Positions 52,069 to 59,873 of a stretch of DNA of 64,000 bases are shown piece by piece. Each line of letters opens with the position of its first letter. The first letter of the stretch is position 1. The notes below the pieces were generated by a model. That model had not been told where the DNA came from. It worked only from the letters and a program-made list of their open reading frames with translations, and searched no databases. The stretch lies in contig NZ_CBCRXM010000007.1 of the NCBI RefSeq assembly GCF_965137005.1, positions 62,001 to 126,000 of the forward strand, read 5' to 3'. A program made the translations under genes and the position numbers. The DNA is from Sphingomonas_O antarctica. GTDB lineage: Bacteria > Pseudomonadota > Alphaproteobacteria > Sphingomonadales > Sphingomonadaceae.

Positions 52069-53613
52069 CTAATAACCATCGGGGGCGGCGTCGAGTTGCG
52101 CGAGGAATCGCGCCGCCTGCGCGCGCACTTCGGCTTGCATCTCCTCCGAAAAACGATCCCAGCTGCGATAAGGGCCGAACAACCGTTCATTGTCCCCCAG
52201 CCTGTCACGGTGGCGCGCGAGAAAGTCCCAATAGAGGCTGTTATACGGGCAGGCGTCGGGTCCGGTGCGCTGCTTCACATCATAACGGCATGCGCCGCAA
52301 TAATCCGACATCTTGTTGATATACGCTCCCGACGAAATGTACGGCTTGCTGCCGACGGTGCCGCCATCGGCAAACTGGCTCATCCCGACGGTGTTGGGCG
52401 CTTCGACCCATTCGTAAGCGTCGATATAGACTTCGAGATACCATGTGTGGACCTGATACGGGTCGGCCCCGATCAGCAACGCAAAATTGCCCGCGACCAT
52501 CAGCCGCTGGATGTGATGCGCATGCGCGGTCTCCAGCGTCTGGCCGATGACCTGTTTCAGGCAATTCATCTCGGTGTCGCCGGTCCAGTAGAAGCCGGGG
52601 AGCCGCCGATTGTGGTTCAGGAAGTTCGAGCGCGGATATTCCGGCCCCTCATGCCAATAAATCCCACGCATATATTCGCGCCAGCCGATGATCTGGCGGA
52701 CATAGCCCTCCACCGAATTGAGCGGCGCGCGACCGGCGCGATATTCGGCCTCGGCGCGGCGGCACAGGTCGAGCGGATCGAGCAGCCCCGAATTGATGTA
52801 GGGTGACAGGATCGAATGCCACAAATGGCGCTCGCCCGTGACCATCGCATCCTCATAATCGCCAAATTGCGGCAGGGCTTTGGCGAAAAAGGCGTCGGCC
52901 TGTCGCTCGGCACCCTCACGCGTCACGGCATAGTCGAAACCGTCGAGGCTGCCGGTGGCGTCGGGAAAACGCGCGGTGACGAGGTCGATCACGTCCTGGG
53001 TGGTCGTGTCGGGCGCAAAACTGTGCGGGCGCGGCATCAGTAGATCGGCCTTGGCGGGCTTGCGGTTCTCCTTGTCGAAATTCCAGCGATTACCAGCGGG
53101 TTTCGCCCCGTCCATCAGCAGCCCAGTCTTGCGGCGCATGTCGCGGTAGAAGAACTCCATGGTCAGCGCCTTGCGGCCATCGTCGGCCCAGGCGTCGAAT
53201 TCAGCATGGCTGGCGATGAAGCGATCGTCGCTGCGGATTTCGACGGGCAGACCGAACAGCGTTTCCCAGCTCTCCAGCATGCCCCGCACACGCCACTCGC
53301 CCGCCTCGGTCACGACGATGCGATCGGGCGCATGTCGTTCGATCGCGCGCGCCACTTCGCCGGTGAACGACCCGGCATTGTCGGCATCGTCGAGCTCGAC
53401 GTAATCGACCGTCCACCCGGAGGCGCGCAACGCCGCCGCATGATGCCGCATCGCCGACAGGATATAGACCAGCTTCTGCTTGTGGTGCCGAACGTAGGTC
53501 GCCTCCTCGACGACCTCCATCATCAACAACACGCTGTCGCGCGGCGCCGCATCGCACAGCGCCGACAGGTCGAGCGACAGCTGGTCGCCGAGAATGGGGA
53601 TGAGCACAGTCAT
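52069..53613 (-). CDS. FeS-containing cryptochrome/photolyase (prokaryotic 6-4 type)
   Basis: A 514-residue FAD photolyase of the FeS-BCP/PhrB group, known to repair (6-4) photoproducts. It begins LIPILGDQLSLDLSAL and has the family's FAD region (GWREYMRGIYWHEGPEY, NHNRRLPGFYWTGDTEMNCL, AGNFALLIGADPYQVHTWY). Cysteines in EMNC, YCGACRYDV and ACPYN are suited to the 4Fe-4S cluster. The gene is 11 bases after the S10 peptidase stop and 29 before sseA; no SOS box was seen. It suggests exposure to light. Confidence 0.93.
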   Translation of the reverse strand: MTVLIPILGDQLSLDLSALCDAAPRDSVLLMMEVVEEATYVRHHKQKLVYILSAMRHHAAALRASGWTVDYVELDDADNAGSFTGEVARAIERHAPDRIVVTEAGEWRVRGMLESWETLFGLPVEIRSDDRFIASHAEFDAWADDGRKALTMEFFYRDMRRKTGLLMDGAKPAGNRWNFDKENRKPAKADLLMPRPHSFAPDTTTQDVIDLVTARFPDATGSLDGFDYAVTREGAERQADAFFAKALPQFGDYEDAMVTGERHLWHSILSPYINSGLLDPLDLCRRAEAEYRAGRAPLNSVEGYVRQIIGWREYMRGIYWHEGPEYPRSNFLNHNRRLPGFYWTGDTEMNCLKQVIGQTLETAHAHHIQRLMVAGNFALLIGADPYQVHTWYLEVYIDAYEWVEAPNTVGMSQFADGGTVGSKPYISSGAYINKMSDYCGACRYDVKQRTGPDACPYNSLYWDFLARHRDRLGDNERLFGPYRSWDRFSEEMQAEVRAQAARFLAQLDAAPDGY

Positions 53614-53624
53614 CCCCGCTCAAC

Positions 53625-55136
53625 TCACCGCTTGCGGATAAAGGCGCGGATGTCGCGCGACATCGCGGTCAACTGGCTTTCGTTGATATAGACCATGTGC
53701 CCGGCGCCGTAATAATGGAATTCGACGCGGTCGGCGGGGATGCCCTGACGGCTCAGCGAATATTCGGCGCCCATGAACGGCGTGGCGAAATCGTAATAGC
53801 CTGCGGCAACGAACACCCGCTCGCCCGAATTTTCGCGCAACGACCGCCCGATATACGGCGCGACGTTCCAGTAGAACGCGCTGTCGCCGCCACGGCCATT
53901 GCCCAGTTTCCAGTCCCAATCGCCGACGCCGCCGATGGTGACGTATTGCCGGTCGGTCTTGTAGCCGAGATCGCCGCGCGCATAGGCGTTGATCGCCGCA
54001 GTATAGCCGCCGTCGATGGCATAGAAGCTGGGGTCGTTGTCGGGTTCTTCGCCCCCCGAATCCAGATCGATGCCGAGGTAGCGGGAATCGAGACGACCCA
54101 CCGTCTGCCGGCGATCCCGCAACAGCTCCTTGTAGAATCGCCCCGGCGTCACGCGCAGATCGACGCTATCGAGATACGTCTCACTAAGGCCGGTCAGTCG
54201 CGACAAGTCCTTGCGGACCGACGTGCGTTCTTCCTGGCTGAGCCGCGTCCCCTTCACCAACGCCGACAGATACGGCCCGCTGGCGAATTCACGCGCCTGT
54301 TGCGCCCAGGTGGCGGGTTCGACGCCCGCGCCCGCCTTGCCGTGGAATTGCGCGGTCATCGCCATGGTCGGCATGTTGACGAGATATTGCATCTCGTTGC
54401 CCTGCACTTCGGCCTGCGCGCCGAAATCGAGGATCGTCGAGATCAGGATGATGCCGTCCAGCGCGACGTCGTTATAGCCGCCGTCGAGTTCGTTCGCGAC
54501 GGTCGCCGACCGCGTCGTGCCATAGCTTTCGCCGCCCAGATATTTGGGCGCGTTCCATCGCCCGTTCTGGCTCAGCCACAGGCGGATGAAGTCGGAGATC
54601 GACTTGGCATCGGATTTGACGCCCCAATATTCCTTGGCCTCGGTCTTGCCCAATGCGTGCGACCAGCCGGTGCCGACCGGATCGATGAACACGATGTCGG
54701 TGACGTCGAGCAGCGAATTGGGATTGTCGACGATCGGGTAAGGCGGTGCGCCATCGTCGCGCGCGTCGCTGGGCAAGGCCACGCGCTTCGGCCCGAATGC
54801 GCCCATGTGCAGCCAGACCGACCCCGAGCCGGGGCCGCCATTGAACAGGAACGTCACCGGGCGATTGGGATCGCGCGGCCCGTCCTTGACGTAAGCGGTG
54901 GAAAAGATCGCCGCCTTGGGCGTGCCGTCCTCGGCCTTGAGATACGTCTCGCCGGCCGTCGCCGTGTAAGCGACTTTCACCCCGCCGAATATGCCCGAGT
55001 GGTGCGTGATCGAGACGTTGGGCGGCGGGATCTCGGCATTGCGCGCTTCGGCCTTGTCGGGAGCCTTTTCCTTGTCCTGCGCAAACGTCGGCGTGGCGAA
55101 CATCGTCGCGGCGAGCAGCAGGGCAAGGCGTTTCAT
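53625..55136 (-). CDS. S10 family serine carboxypeptidase-like protein
   Basis: A 503-residue exported alpha/beta-hydrolase peptidase. The signal peptide MKRLALLLAATMFATPTFA ends before QD. Oxyanion/nucleophile blocks: FLFNGGPGSGSVWLHMGAFG, DPVGTGWSHA, the Ser nucleophile in LGGESYGTTRSATVAN, the Asp near AAGYYDFATPF and His in GAGHMVYINE. Its length and motif order match bacterial S10 peptidases. The start at 55136 is set by the signal; the longer upstream frame has no support. Divergent from a phosphatase-like gene 54 bases away. Confidence 0.91.
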   Translation of the reverse strand: MKRLALLLAATMFATPTFAQDKEKAPDKAEARNAEIPPPNVSITHHSGIFGGVKVAYTATAGETYLKAEDGTPKAAIFSTAYVKDGPRDPNRPVTFLFNGGPGSGSVWLHMGAFGPKRVALPSDARDDGAPPYPIVDNPNSLLDVTDIVFIDPVGTGWSHALGKTEAKEYWGVKSDAKSISDFIRLWLSQNGRWNAPKYLGGESYGTTRSATVANELDGGYNDVALDGIILISTILDFGAQAEVQGNEMQYLVNMPTMAMTAQFHGKAGAGVEPATWAQQAREFASGPYLSALVKGTRLSQEERTSVRKDLSRLTGLSETYLDSVDLRVTPGRFYKELLRDRRQTVGRLDSRYLGIDLDSGGEEPDNDPSFYAIDGGYTAAINAYARGDLGYKTDRQYVTIGGVGDWDWKLGNGRGGDSAFYWNVAPYIGRSLRENSGERVFVAAGYYDFATPFMGAEYSLSRQGIPADRVEFHYYGAGHMVYINESQLTAMSRDIRAFIRKR

Positions 55137-55190
55137 GCGCCAAATGGGTAGCGCGTTGCAGTCCTGCGTCAACGGCGCGATAGAGACGCT

Positions 55191-55607
55191 ATGGGAGAGT
55201 TTCGCCGGATCGACGACCGCGTCTCGGTCGCGCCGCAAATTTCGGTCGCCGACGTGGGCGCCGCGCGCGACGCGGGCTTCGTCTGCATCGTCAACAATCG
55301 CCCAGATGGCGAAGCGCCGGACGAGCCGCAAGGCGCGGAGATCGCGGCGGCATGTGCCGAGGCCGGGCTGACCTATCACGCTATCCCGGTCGCGGGCGGC
55401 TTCTCGCCAGAACAGGCGGCGGCGTTGCGCGACGTCATCGACGGCGCGAATGGCCCGGTGCTGGCCTATTGCCGCTCGGGCACGCGGTCGTGTTTTCTGT
55501 GGGCGCTGAGCGAGGCGCTGGCAGGCGACGATACGGACGAGATCGCCGCCAAGGCGAGCGCCGCCGGATACGATGTGACGCCGCTGCTGAACCAGGTCGG
55601 GCGATGA
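55191..55607 (+). CDS. TIGR01244-type phosphatase/sulfurtransferase-like protein
   Basis: A 138-residue small protein with the dual-specificity phosphatase-like fold. The active-site loop is YCRSGTRSCFLWAL, a Cys-x5-Arg motif (CRSGTRS); GEFRRIDDRVSVAPQIS and VCIVNNRPDGE are family blocks. Related domains are fused to MBL hydrolases (beta-lactamase hydrolase-like protein) in other bacteria; here it stands alone. The downstream 81-residue gene overlaps its stop by 4 bases. The substrate is unknown. Confidence 0.86.
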   Translation: MGEFRRIDDRVSVAPQISVADVGAARDAGFVCIVNNRPDGEAPDEPQGAEIAAACAEAGLTYHAIPVAGGFSPEQAAALRDVIDGANGPVLAYCRSGTRSCFLWALSEALAGDDTDEIAAKASAAGYDVTPLLNQVGR

Positions 55608-55849
55608 ACTGGCCACTCGCCGCTGCGTCGGTCGTCGCGGTCTTCGCGGTGGCGGGTGTCGCGCGGTGGCTCGGCCTGGGCGGTGCGACTTTTGCCGATG
55701 AGCGCGCGGCGATGGACGAAGCAGAGGGGCAATTGCCGGAATTTCACGCTGTTTCCGCGCGCATCACCGACGATGGCGCCGAAGTCACCGGCGCAGATGG
55801 CCGCGTCGTCCCGATCCGCCGCCTTGGGGCCAGGTGGGTGGTCGCATGA
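55604..55849 (+). CDS. small membrane-anchored hypothetical protein
   Basis: An 81-residue product starting with one membrane helix (LAAASVVAVFAVAGVARWLG), then a soluble segment that includes ITDDGAEVTGADGRVVPIRRLGARW, likely beta. The ATG overlaps the stop of the TIGR01244 gene (ATGA), supporting coupling. No family recognised. A 147-base hairpin follows directly and separates it from the sterol desaturase gene. Confidence 0.62.
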   Translation: MNWPLAAASVVAVFAVAGVARWLGLGGATFADERAAMDEAEGQLPEFHAVSARITDDGAEVTGADGRVVPIRRLGARWVVA

Positions 55850-55863
55850 TAAGCGTTGTCCAA

Positions 55864-56010
55864 GTCCCCGCCTTGAGGCGGGGTGGCGGCGAAGCCGACG
55901 GGGCGGTGCAANNACTCGGCGCGANAGCGCCGATCCGCGCTGCCGCGCGGAGNTGTTNGCACCGCCCCGTCAGCCGCTTCGCGTCTGCCACCCCGCCTCA
56001 AGGCGGGGAC
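55864..56010. repeat. 147-bp near-perfect hairpin with unresolved bases
   Basis: Perfect 24-bp outer arms (55864-55887 and 55987-56010; core ccccgcctcaaggcgggg on the right). A second pair (gcgaagccgacggggcgg on the left) pairs with a small insertion. The apex has Ns at 55912-55913, 55925, 55953 and 55958. The right arm ends 11 bases before the next start codon. Confidence 0.86.
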
Positions 56011-56021
56011 TGGAAATCGGC

Positions 56022-56978
56022 GTGAAACTCCCCAACCCGGTCGACTACGCCGTCCCCGCCTTCGTCGTACTCATCCTCATCGAAATGATCATCGCGCGAG
56101 CGAAGGACAAAAGCCGGTACTGCCCGCGCGACACCCTCAATTCGATGCTCATGGGCTTCGGCTCGACCATCGCGGGCGCGCTCAGCGGCGGGCTGATCTA
56201 TGCGCTGGCGACGTGGCTGTACGATTTCCGGCTGACGACAATCCCCTATGCCTGGTGGGCGTGGATCGCCTGCTTCGTGCTCGACGACTTCGCTTATTAC
56301 GCGTTTCACCGCAGCGCACACCGGGTGCGATGGTTCTGGGCCAGCCACGTCAACCATCACAGCTCGCAGCATTACAACCTGTCCACCGCGCTGCGGCAGA
56401 CGTGGACGGGGTTCATCGCGGGCAGTTTCCTGTTCCGCATGCCTTTGGTCCTGATCGGGTTTCCGCCGCCGATGCTGTTCTTCGTCGGCGCATTGAACCT
56501 GATCTACCAATTCTGGATTCATACCGAGGCGATCGGCCGCTGCCCGCGCTGGTTCGAGGCGGTGATGAACACCCCGTCGCACCACCGCGTCCATCACGCC
56601 ACCAACCCGCGCTACCTCGACCGCAATTATGCCGGGGTGTTCGTCGTCTGGGATAAAATATTCGGCAGCTTCGTCGCCGAGGATGACCACGACCGAATCC
56701 GCTACGGCATCGTCAAGCAATTGCCGCATTTCGGACTGGTCTGGGGTGTGTTTCACGAGTGGGTCGGCATTCTGCGCGACTTGTGGAGCGCGCCGTGGCG
56801 CGCCAAGCTCGGTTACGCGATCCGTGAACCGGGCTGGTCGCACGACGGGAGCCGCGAGACGTCGGACATGATCCGCCGCCGCTGGGAGGAGAGAGAGACT
56901 TGCCGAGCGAAGGACAGGAGTATGACATCGTCGTCATCGGCGCCGGTTCGGGAGGCAGCGCCGCCGCCGGTCGCCTGA
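56022..56978 (+). CDS. sterol desaturase family protein
   Basis: A 318-residue integral membrane non-haem di-iron oxygenase/hydroxylase. Histidine clusters are FHRSAHRVRW (HxxxH), HVNHHSSQHYN (HxxHH), and TPSHHRVHHA (HxxHH), with helices ALATWLYDF and MLFFVGALNLIYQFW. Such enzymes act on lipids, carotenoids or sterols; in sphingomonads hydroxylation of lipid or carotenoid is possible. The GTG at 56022 begins MKLPNPVDYAVPAF; the region upstream is a repeat. Its C-terminal ~26 residues, after SHDGSRETSDM, overlap the GMC oxidoreductase start by 79 bases. Confidence 0.89.
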   Translation: MKLPNPVDYAVPAFVVLILIEMIIARAKDKSRYCPRDTLNSMLMGFGSTIAGALSGGLIYALATWLYDFRLTTIPYAWWAWIACFVLDDFAYYAFHRSAHRVRWFWASHVNHHSSQHYNLSTALRQTWTGFIAGSFLFRMPLVLIGFPPPMLFFVGALNLIYQFWIHTEAIGRCPRWFEAVMNTPSHHRVHHATNPRYLDRNYAGVFVVWDKIFGSFVAEDDHDRIRYGIVKQLPHFGLVWGVFHEWVGILRDLWSAPWRAKLGYAIREPGWSHDGSRETSDMIRRRWEERETCRAKDRSMTSSSSAPVREAAPPPVA

Positions 56979-58501
56979 GCGAAGGCGGCAAGTTCACCGT
57001 CTGCCTGATCGAACCCGGCGGGACCAACAATTACACCCAGGTACTGGCCCCCGCGATGATGGGGCAGATCGGCAAGAAATCGAATTACCGCTACGAAACC
57101 GTGCCGCAGCCGGGGCTGAACGGACGACGAGGTTACCAGCCGCGCGGACGCGGCCTGGGCGGATCGTCGGCGATCAACGCGATGATCTACATCCGCGGCA
57201 ATAAATGGGATTACGACAATTGGGCCGCGCTCGGCTGCGACGGCTGGGCCTATGACGACGTGCTGCCGTGGTTCAAGCGCAACGAGAATAACGAACGCGG
57301 CGCGGACGAATTTCATGGGTCGGGCGGGCCGCTCAACGTTGTCGACCAGAAATGGCCGAACCCGGGCAGTCTCGACTGGATCGCGGCGGCGGAATCGCTC
57401 CAGCTGCGCCGCAATCCCGATTTCAACGGGGCGCAGCAGGAAGGCGTCGGACTGTATCAGGCGACGCAAAAGGGCGGCGAGCGCTGGTCGGCGTCGCGCG
57501 CTTATGTCGAACCCGCGCTCAAATCGGGGCGGCTCGAGGTCAAGACCGGCACGCGCGTCGAACGCATATTGTTCGAGGGCAAGCGCGCCGTTGGCGTCGA
57601 GGTCAAGCGCGGCTTCCGCACCGAAACCATCCGCGCGCGCCGCGCGGTGATCCTCGCTGCGGGGGCGTTCAACACGCCGCAATTGCTGATGGTTTCCGGC
57701 ATCGGCCCCGCCGCGCATCTGAAACAGCACGGCGTGGACGTCGTGCTCGACCGCGCCGAGGTCGGCGGCGGGTTGCAGGACCATATCGATTATGTCGCGG
57801 GCTATGAGACCGGCGGCGACATATTCCACGGCATGGGGCTGAAGGGGCAGTGGCGCGGGTTCAAGGCGTTGCTCGAATGGCGCAAGCATCGCTCCGGTTG
57901 GCTGACCTCGCCGCTGGCCGAGGCGGGCGGGTTTGCCAAATCACGCCCCGATGTCGCGGTGCCCGACTTGCAATTCCATTTCGTGCCCGCGGTGCTCGAG
58001 GATCACGGCCGGACCAAGGTGCGCATCAACGGCTTTTCCTGCCACGTCTGCGTCCTGCGCCCCGAAAGCCGCGGGACGGTGCGCCTGCAAAGTCCGCGCA
58101 TGAAGGACGCGCCGCTGATCGACCCGCAATTCCTGAGCGACGAGCGCGACGTGGCGACATTGCTGGCGGGTGCGAAGCTGGTCCGGCGGATTTGCGAAGC
58201 CCCGCCCTTGTGCGGCCACGGTGGCCGCGAGCGCGCGGGCAAAGGCGTGGAGAACGACGCCACATTCATCGACATCATCCGTAGCAAGGCCGACACCGTC
58301 TACCACCCCGTCGGTACCGCGCGCATGGGCCGCGACGACGCGGCAGTGGTCGATCCGCGCCTCAAAGTGCGCGGCATCGAAGGCCTCTACATCGCCGACG
58401 CCAGCATCATGCCCCGCCTAATCAGCGGCAACACCAATGCGCCAACGCAAATGATTGGGGAGCGGGCGGCGGAATTCGTGATGGCGGATTTAGCTAATTA
58501 A
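56900..58501 (+). CDS. GMC family FAD-dependent oxidoreductase (choline dehydrogenase-like)
   Basis: A 533-residue alcohol oxidoreductase. The FAD motif IVVIGAGSGGSAAAGRLSE is at the N-terminus; GLGGSSAINAMIYIRGNKWD is the GMC flavin loop. DTVYHPVGTARMG and SGNTNAPTQMIGERAA hold the catalytic His and Asn of the family. The TTG start at 56900 has a GGAGAGAGAG ribosome site and lies inside the desaturase end, so the two are coupled. Together they could hydroxylate and then oxidise a lipid alcohol; this is inference. Confidence 0.92.
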   Translation: MPSEGQEYDIVVIGAGSGGSAAAGRLSEGGKFTVCLIEPGGTNNYTQVLAPAMMGQIGKKSNYRYETVPQPGLNGRRGYQPRGRGLGGSSAINAMIYIRGNKWDYDNWAALGCDGWAYDDVLPWFKRNENNERGADEFHGSGGPLNVVDQKWPNPGSLDWIAAAESLQLRRNPDFNGAQQEGVGLYQATQKGGERWSASRAYVEPALKSGRLEVKTGTRVERILFEGKRAVGVEVKRGFRTETIRARRAVILAAGAFNTPQLLMVSGIGPAAHLKQHGVDVVLDRAEVGGGLQDHIDYVAGYETGGDIFHGMGLKGQWRGFKALLEWRKHRSGWLTSPLAEAGGFAKSRPDVAVPDLQFHFVPAVLEDHGRTKVRINGFSCHVCVLRPESRGTVRLQSPRMKDAPLIDPQFLSDERDVATLLAGAKLVRRICEAPPLCGHGGRERAGKGVENDATFIDIIRSKADTVYHPVGTARMGRDDAAVVDPRLKVRGIEGLYIADASIMPRLISGNTNAPTQMIGERAAEFVMADLAN

Positions 58502-58526
58502 TCAAGATTTTACGTCTTTGCTTGCA

Positions 58527-58545
58527 AATCCGGCTTTTACGGATT
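58527..58545. promoter_or_regulatory. possible operator before the toxin-antitoxin pair
   Basis: Inverted repeat aatccg (58527-58532) and cggatt (58540-58545) with a 7-base spacer, 15 bases before the antitoxin ATG. Suitable for autorepression by a Phd/YefM-type antitoxin, but not verified. Confidence 0.35.
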
Positions 58546-58559
58546 AGGCAGATTTTGCC

Positions 58560-58856
58560 ATGACCGCGACCGTGAGCATCAACAACCTCTTGGAGGTTTC
58601 GTCGAAGGCTGTCTCCAGCCGCTTTGGATTCTACACAGACGAAGCAATGCAGCGTCCTGTGGGGATTCAGCGGCATGGCCGGACGAGGATCGTGATGATC
58701 TCGCTCAACGAATATGAGCGGCTGAAGCGACGGGATCGCCAAGTCTTTTTGACAACGGATTTGGATGATGAAACGCTCGACGCCATCCTCACCGCCGAAC
58801 CCGGCGAGCGGTCACGTGAAGCCGGCAAACGGCTGGCCGACCCCGCAGCCGGGTGA
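58560..58856 (+). CDS. Phd/YefM-like antitoxin
   Basis: A 98-residue product. SINNLLEVSSKAVSSRFGFY and GRTRIVMISLNEYERLKRRD resemble the DNA-binding fold of Phd/YefM antitoxins: a short beta strand followed by the RIVMIS-type strand and NEYERLK helix. The C-terminal part (FLTTDLDDETLDAILTA...) would wrap the toxin. It overlaps the toxin gene by 41 bases. The match is weaker than for classical Phd proteins; it is supported by its partner. Confidence 0.66.
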   Translation: MTATVSINNLLEVSSKAVSSRFGFYTDEAMQRPVGIQRHGRTRIVMISLNEYERLKRRDRQVFLTTDLDDETLDAILTAEPGERSREAGKRLADPAAG

Positions 58857-59256
58857 CGTTCTGTCCTATGCCTATTTGTGGCACCGGGAGGCCCAAACGG
58901 GTCAGGAAGAAGGGCTGAAAGACCGGCCTGTAGTGGTCGTGTTGGCGTCGGAGTTGCTTGAGGGTCAAATCCGTCTCCACGTGGCGCCCGTGACGCATGC
59001 GCCGCCGCAGCGTGAAACTGTCGCCGTGGAACTGCCCGCTGCTGTGAAACGCGATTTGCAACTGGATCGCGAACGCAGCTGGATCGTCTGTGACGAAATG
59101 AACCGCTTCATTTGGCCGGGTCCTGATATTCGCTTACTCGACAACGGCCAGCCTTATTACGGCGCGATACCCGATTGGCTATTCGCCGAGGTTCGTACAG
59201 CCTTTGCGGCAATTGCCGGTCGTCGCGCGGTCAAAGCCACACCGCGATCCAGCTGA
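58816..59256 (+). CDS. PemK/MazF-like toxin
   Basis: A 146-residue PemK-type endoribonuclease-like protein. PQPGDVLSYAYLWHREAQTG and EEGLKDRPVVVVLA match growth-inhibitor PemK-like proteins (loop binding RNA), as do VAPVTHAPP, AVELPAAVKRDLQLDRERSW, and VCDEMNRFIWPG. The GTG at 58816 is used; the antitoxin gene overlaps it by 41 bases, as in many toxin-antitoxin operons. Its stop is directly followed by the GDT1-type gene. Whether the toxin is active cannot be told. Confidence 0.75.
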   Translation: MKPANGWPTPQPGDVLSYAYLWHREAQTGQEEGLKDRPVVVVLASELLEGQIRLHVAPVTHAPPQRETVAVELPAAVKRDLQLDRERSWIVCDEMNRFIWPGPDIRLLDNGQPYYGAIPDWLFAEVRTAFAAIAGRRAVKATPRSS

Positions 59257-59826
59257 ATGGAAGCCCTGCTCACCTCCACCGCCATGGTCGCGCTCGCCGA
59301 AATTGGCGACAAGACGCAATTGCTGGCGATCGTCCTCGCCACGCGGTTCAAGCGGCCGCTGCCAATCATCCTCGGCATCCTGGGCGCGACGCTCGCCAAT
59401 CACGCGCTGGCGGCGCTGGTCGGCGAACAGGCGGCGGCGTTCCTCGACGGTCTGTGGTTCCGCTATCTGGTCGCCGCATCGTTCATCGCGATGGCCTTGT
59501 GGACGCTGGTCCCCGACAAGCTTGACGAGGATGAGGCGAGGCCGTCGCGCTTCGGTCCGTTCCTGACCACGCTCGTGGCGTTCTTCATCGTCGAAATGGG
59601 GGACAAGACCCAGATTGCGACGGTCGCGCTGGGGGCGCGGTTCCACAGCGTGTTGTGGGTCACGGCGGGGACGACGCTGGGCATGATGATCGCCAATGTC
59701 CCCGCCGTGTTGCTCGGCAACCAGCTGATCAAGCGCGTGCCATTGGCCAAGGTGCGGATTGCGGCGGCGATCCTGTTCCTCGCCATCGGCCTGTGGCTCC
59801 TCGCGCAAACCGCCGGCTCGCTTTGA
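59257..59826 (+). CDS. GDT1/UPF0016 family Mn2+ exporter-like protein
   Basis: A 189-residue membrane protein with six predicted helices in two repeated halves, each holding the metal motif: ALAEIGDKTQLLAIVLATRF near residue 13 and FIVEMGDKTQIATVALGARF near 112. The E-x-G-D-[KR]-[TS] motifs define the TMEM165/GDT1 family, known in bacteria (MntX, MneA) to export manganese. No yybP-ykoY manganese riboswitch lies in front: its ATG immediately follows the toxin stop. Expression probably depends on an upstream or internal promoter not identified here. Confidence 0.92.
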   Translation: MEALLTSTAMVALAEIGDKTQLLAIVLATRFKRPLPIILGILGATLANHALAALVGEQAAAFLDGLWFRYLVAASFIAMALWTLVPDKLDEDEARPSRFGPFLTTLVAFFIVEMGDKTQIATVALGARFHSVLWVTAGTTLGMMIANVPAVLLGNQLIKRVPLAKVRIAAAILFLAIGLWLLAQTAGSL

Positions 59827-59873
59827 GTCCAATTCACTCGCGCGAAAGGGTGAAGCGGCATAAGGCGGTCCCG

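Noticed and set aside
59827..59873. tRNA or regulatory RNA in short gaps
   Set aside because: No tRNA-like T-loop (GGTTCGAATC-type) with an acceptor stem was found here or elsewhere in the window.
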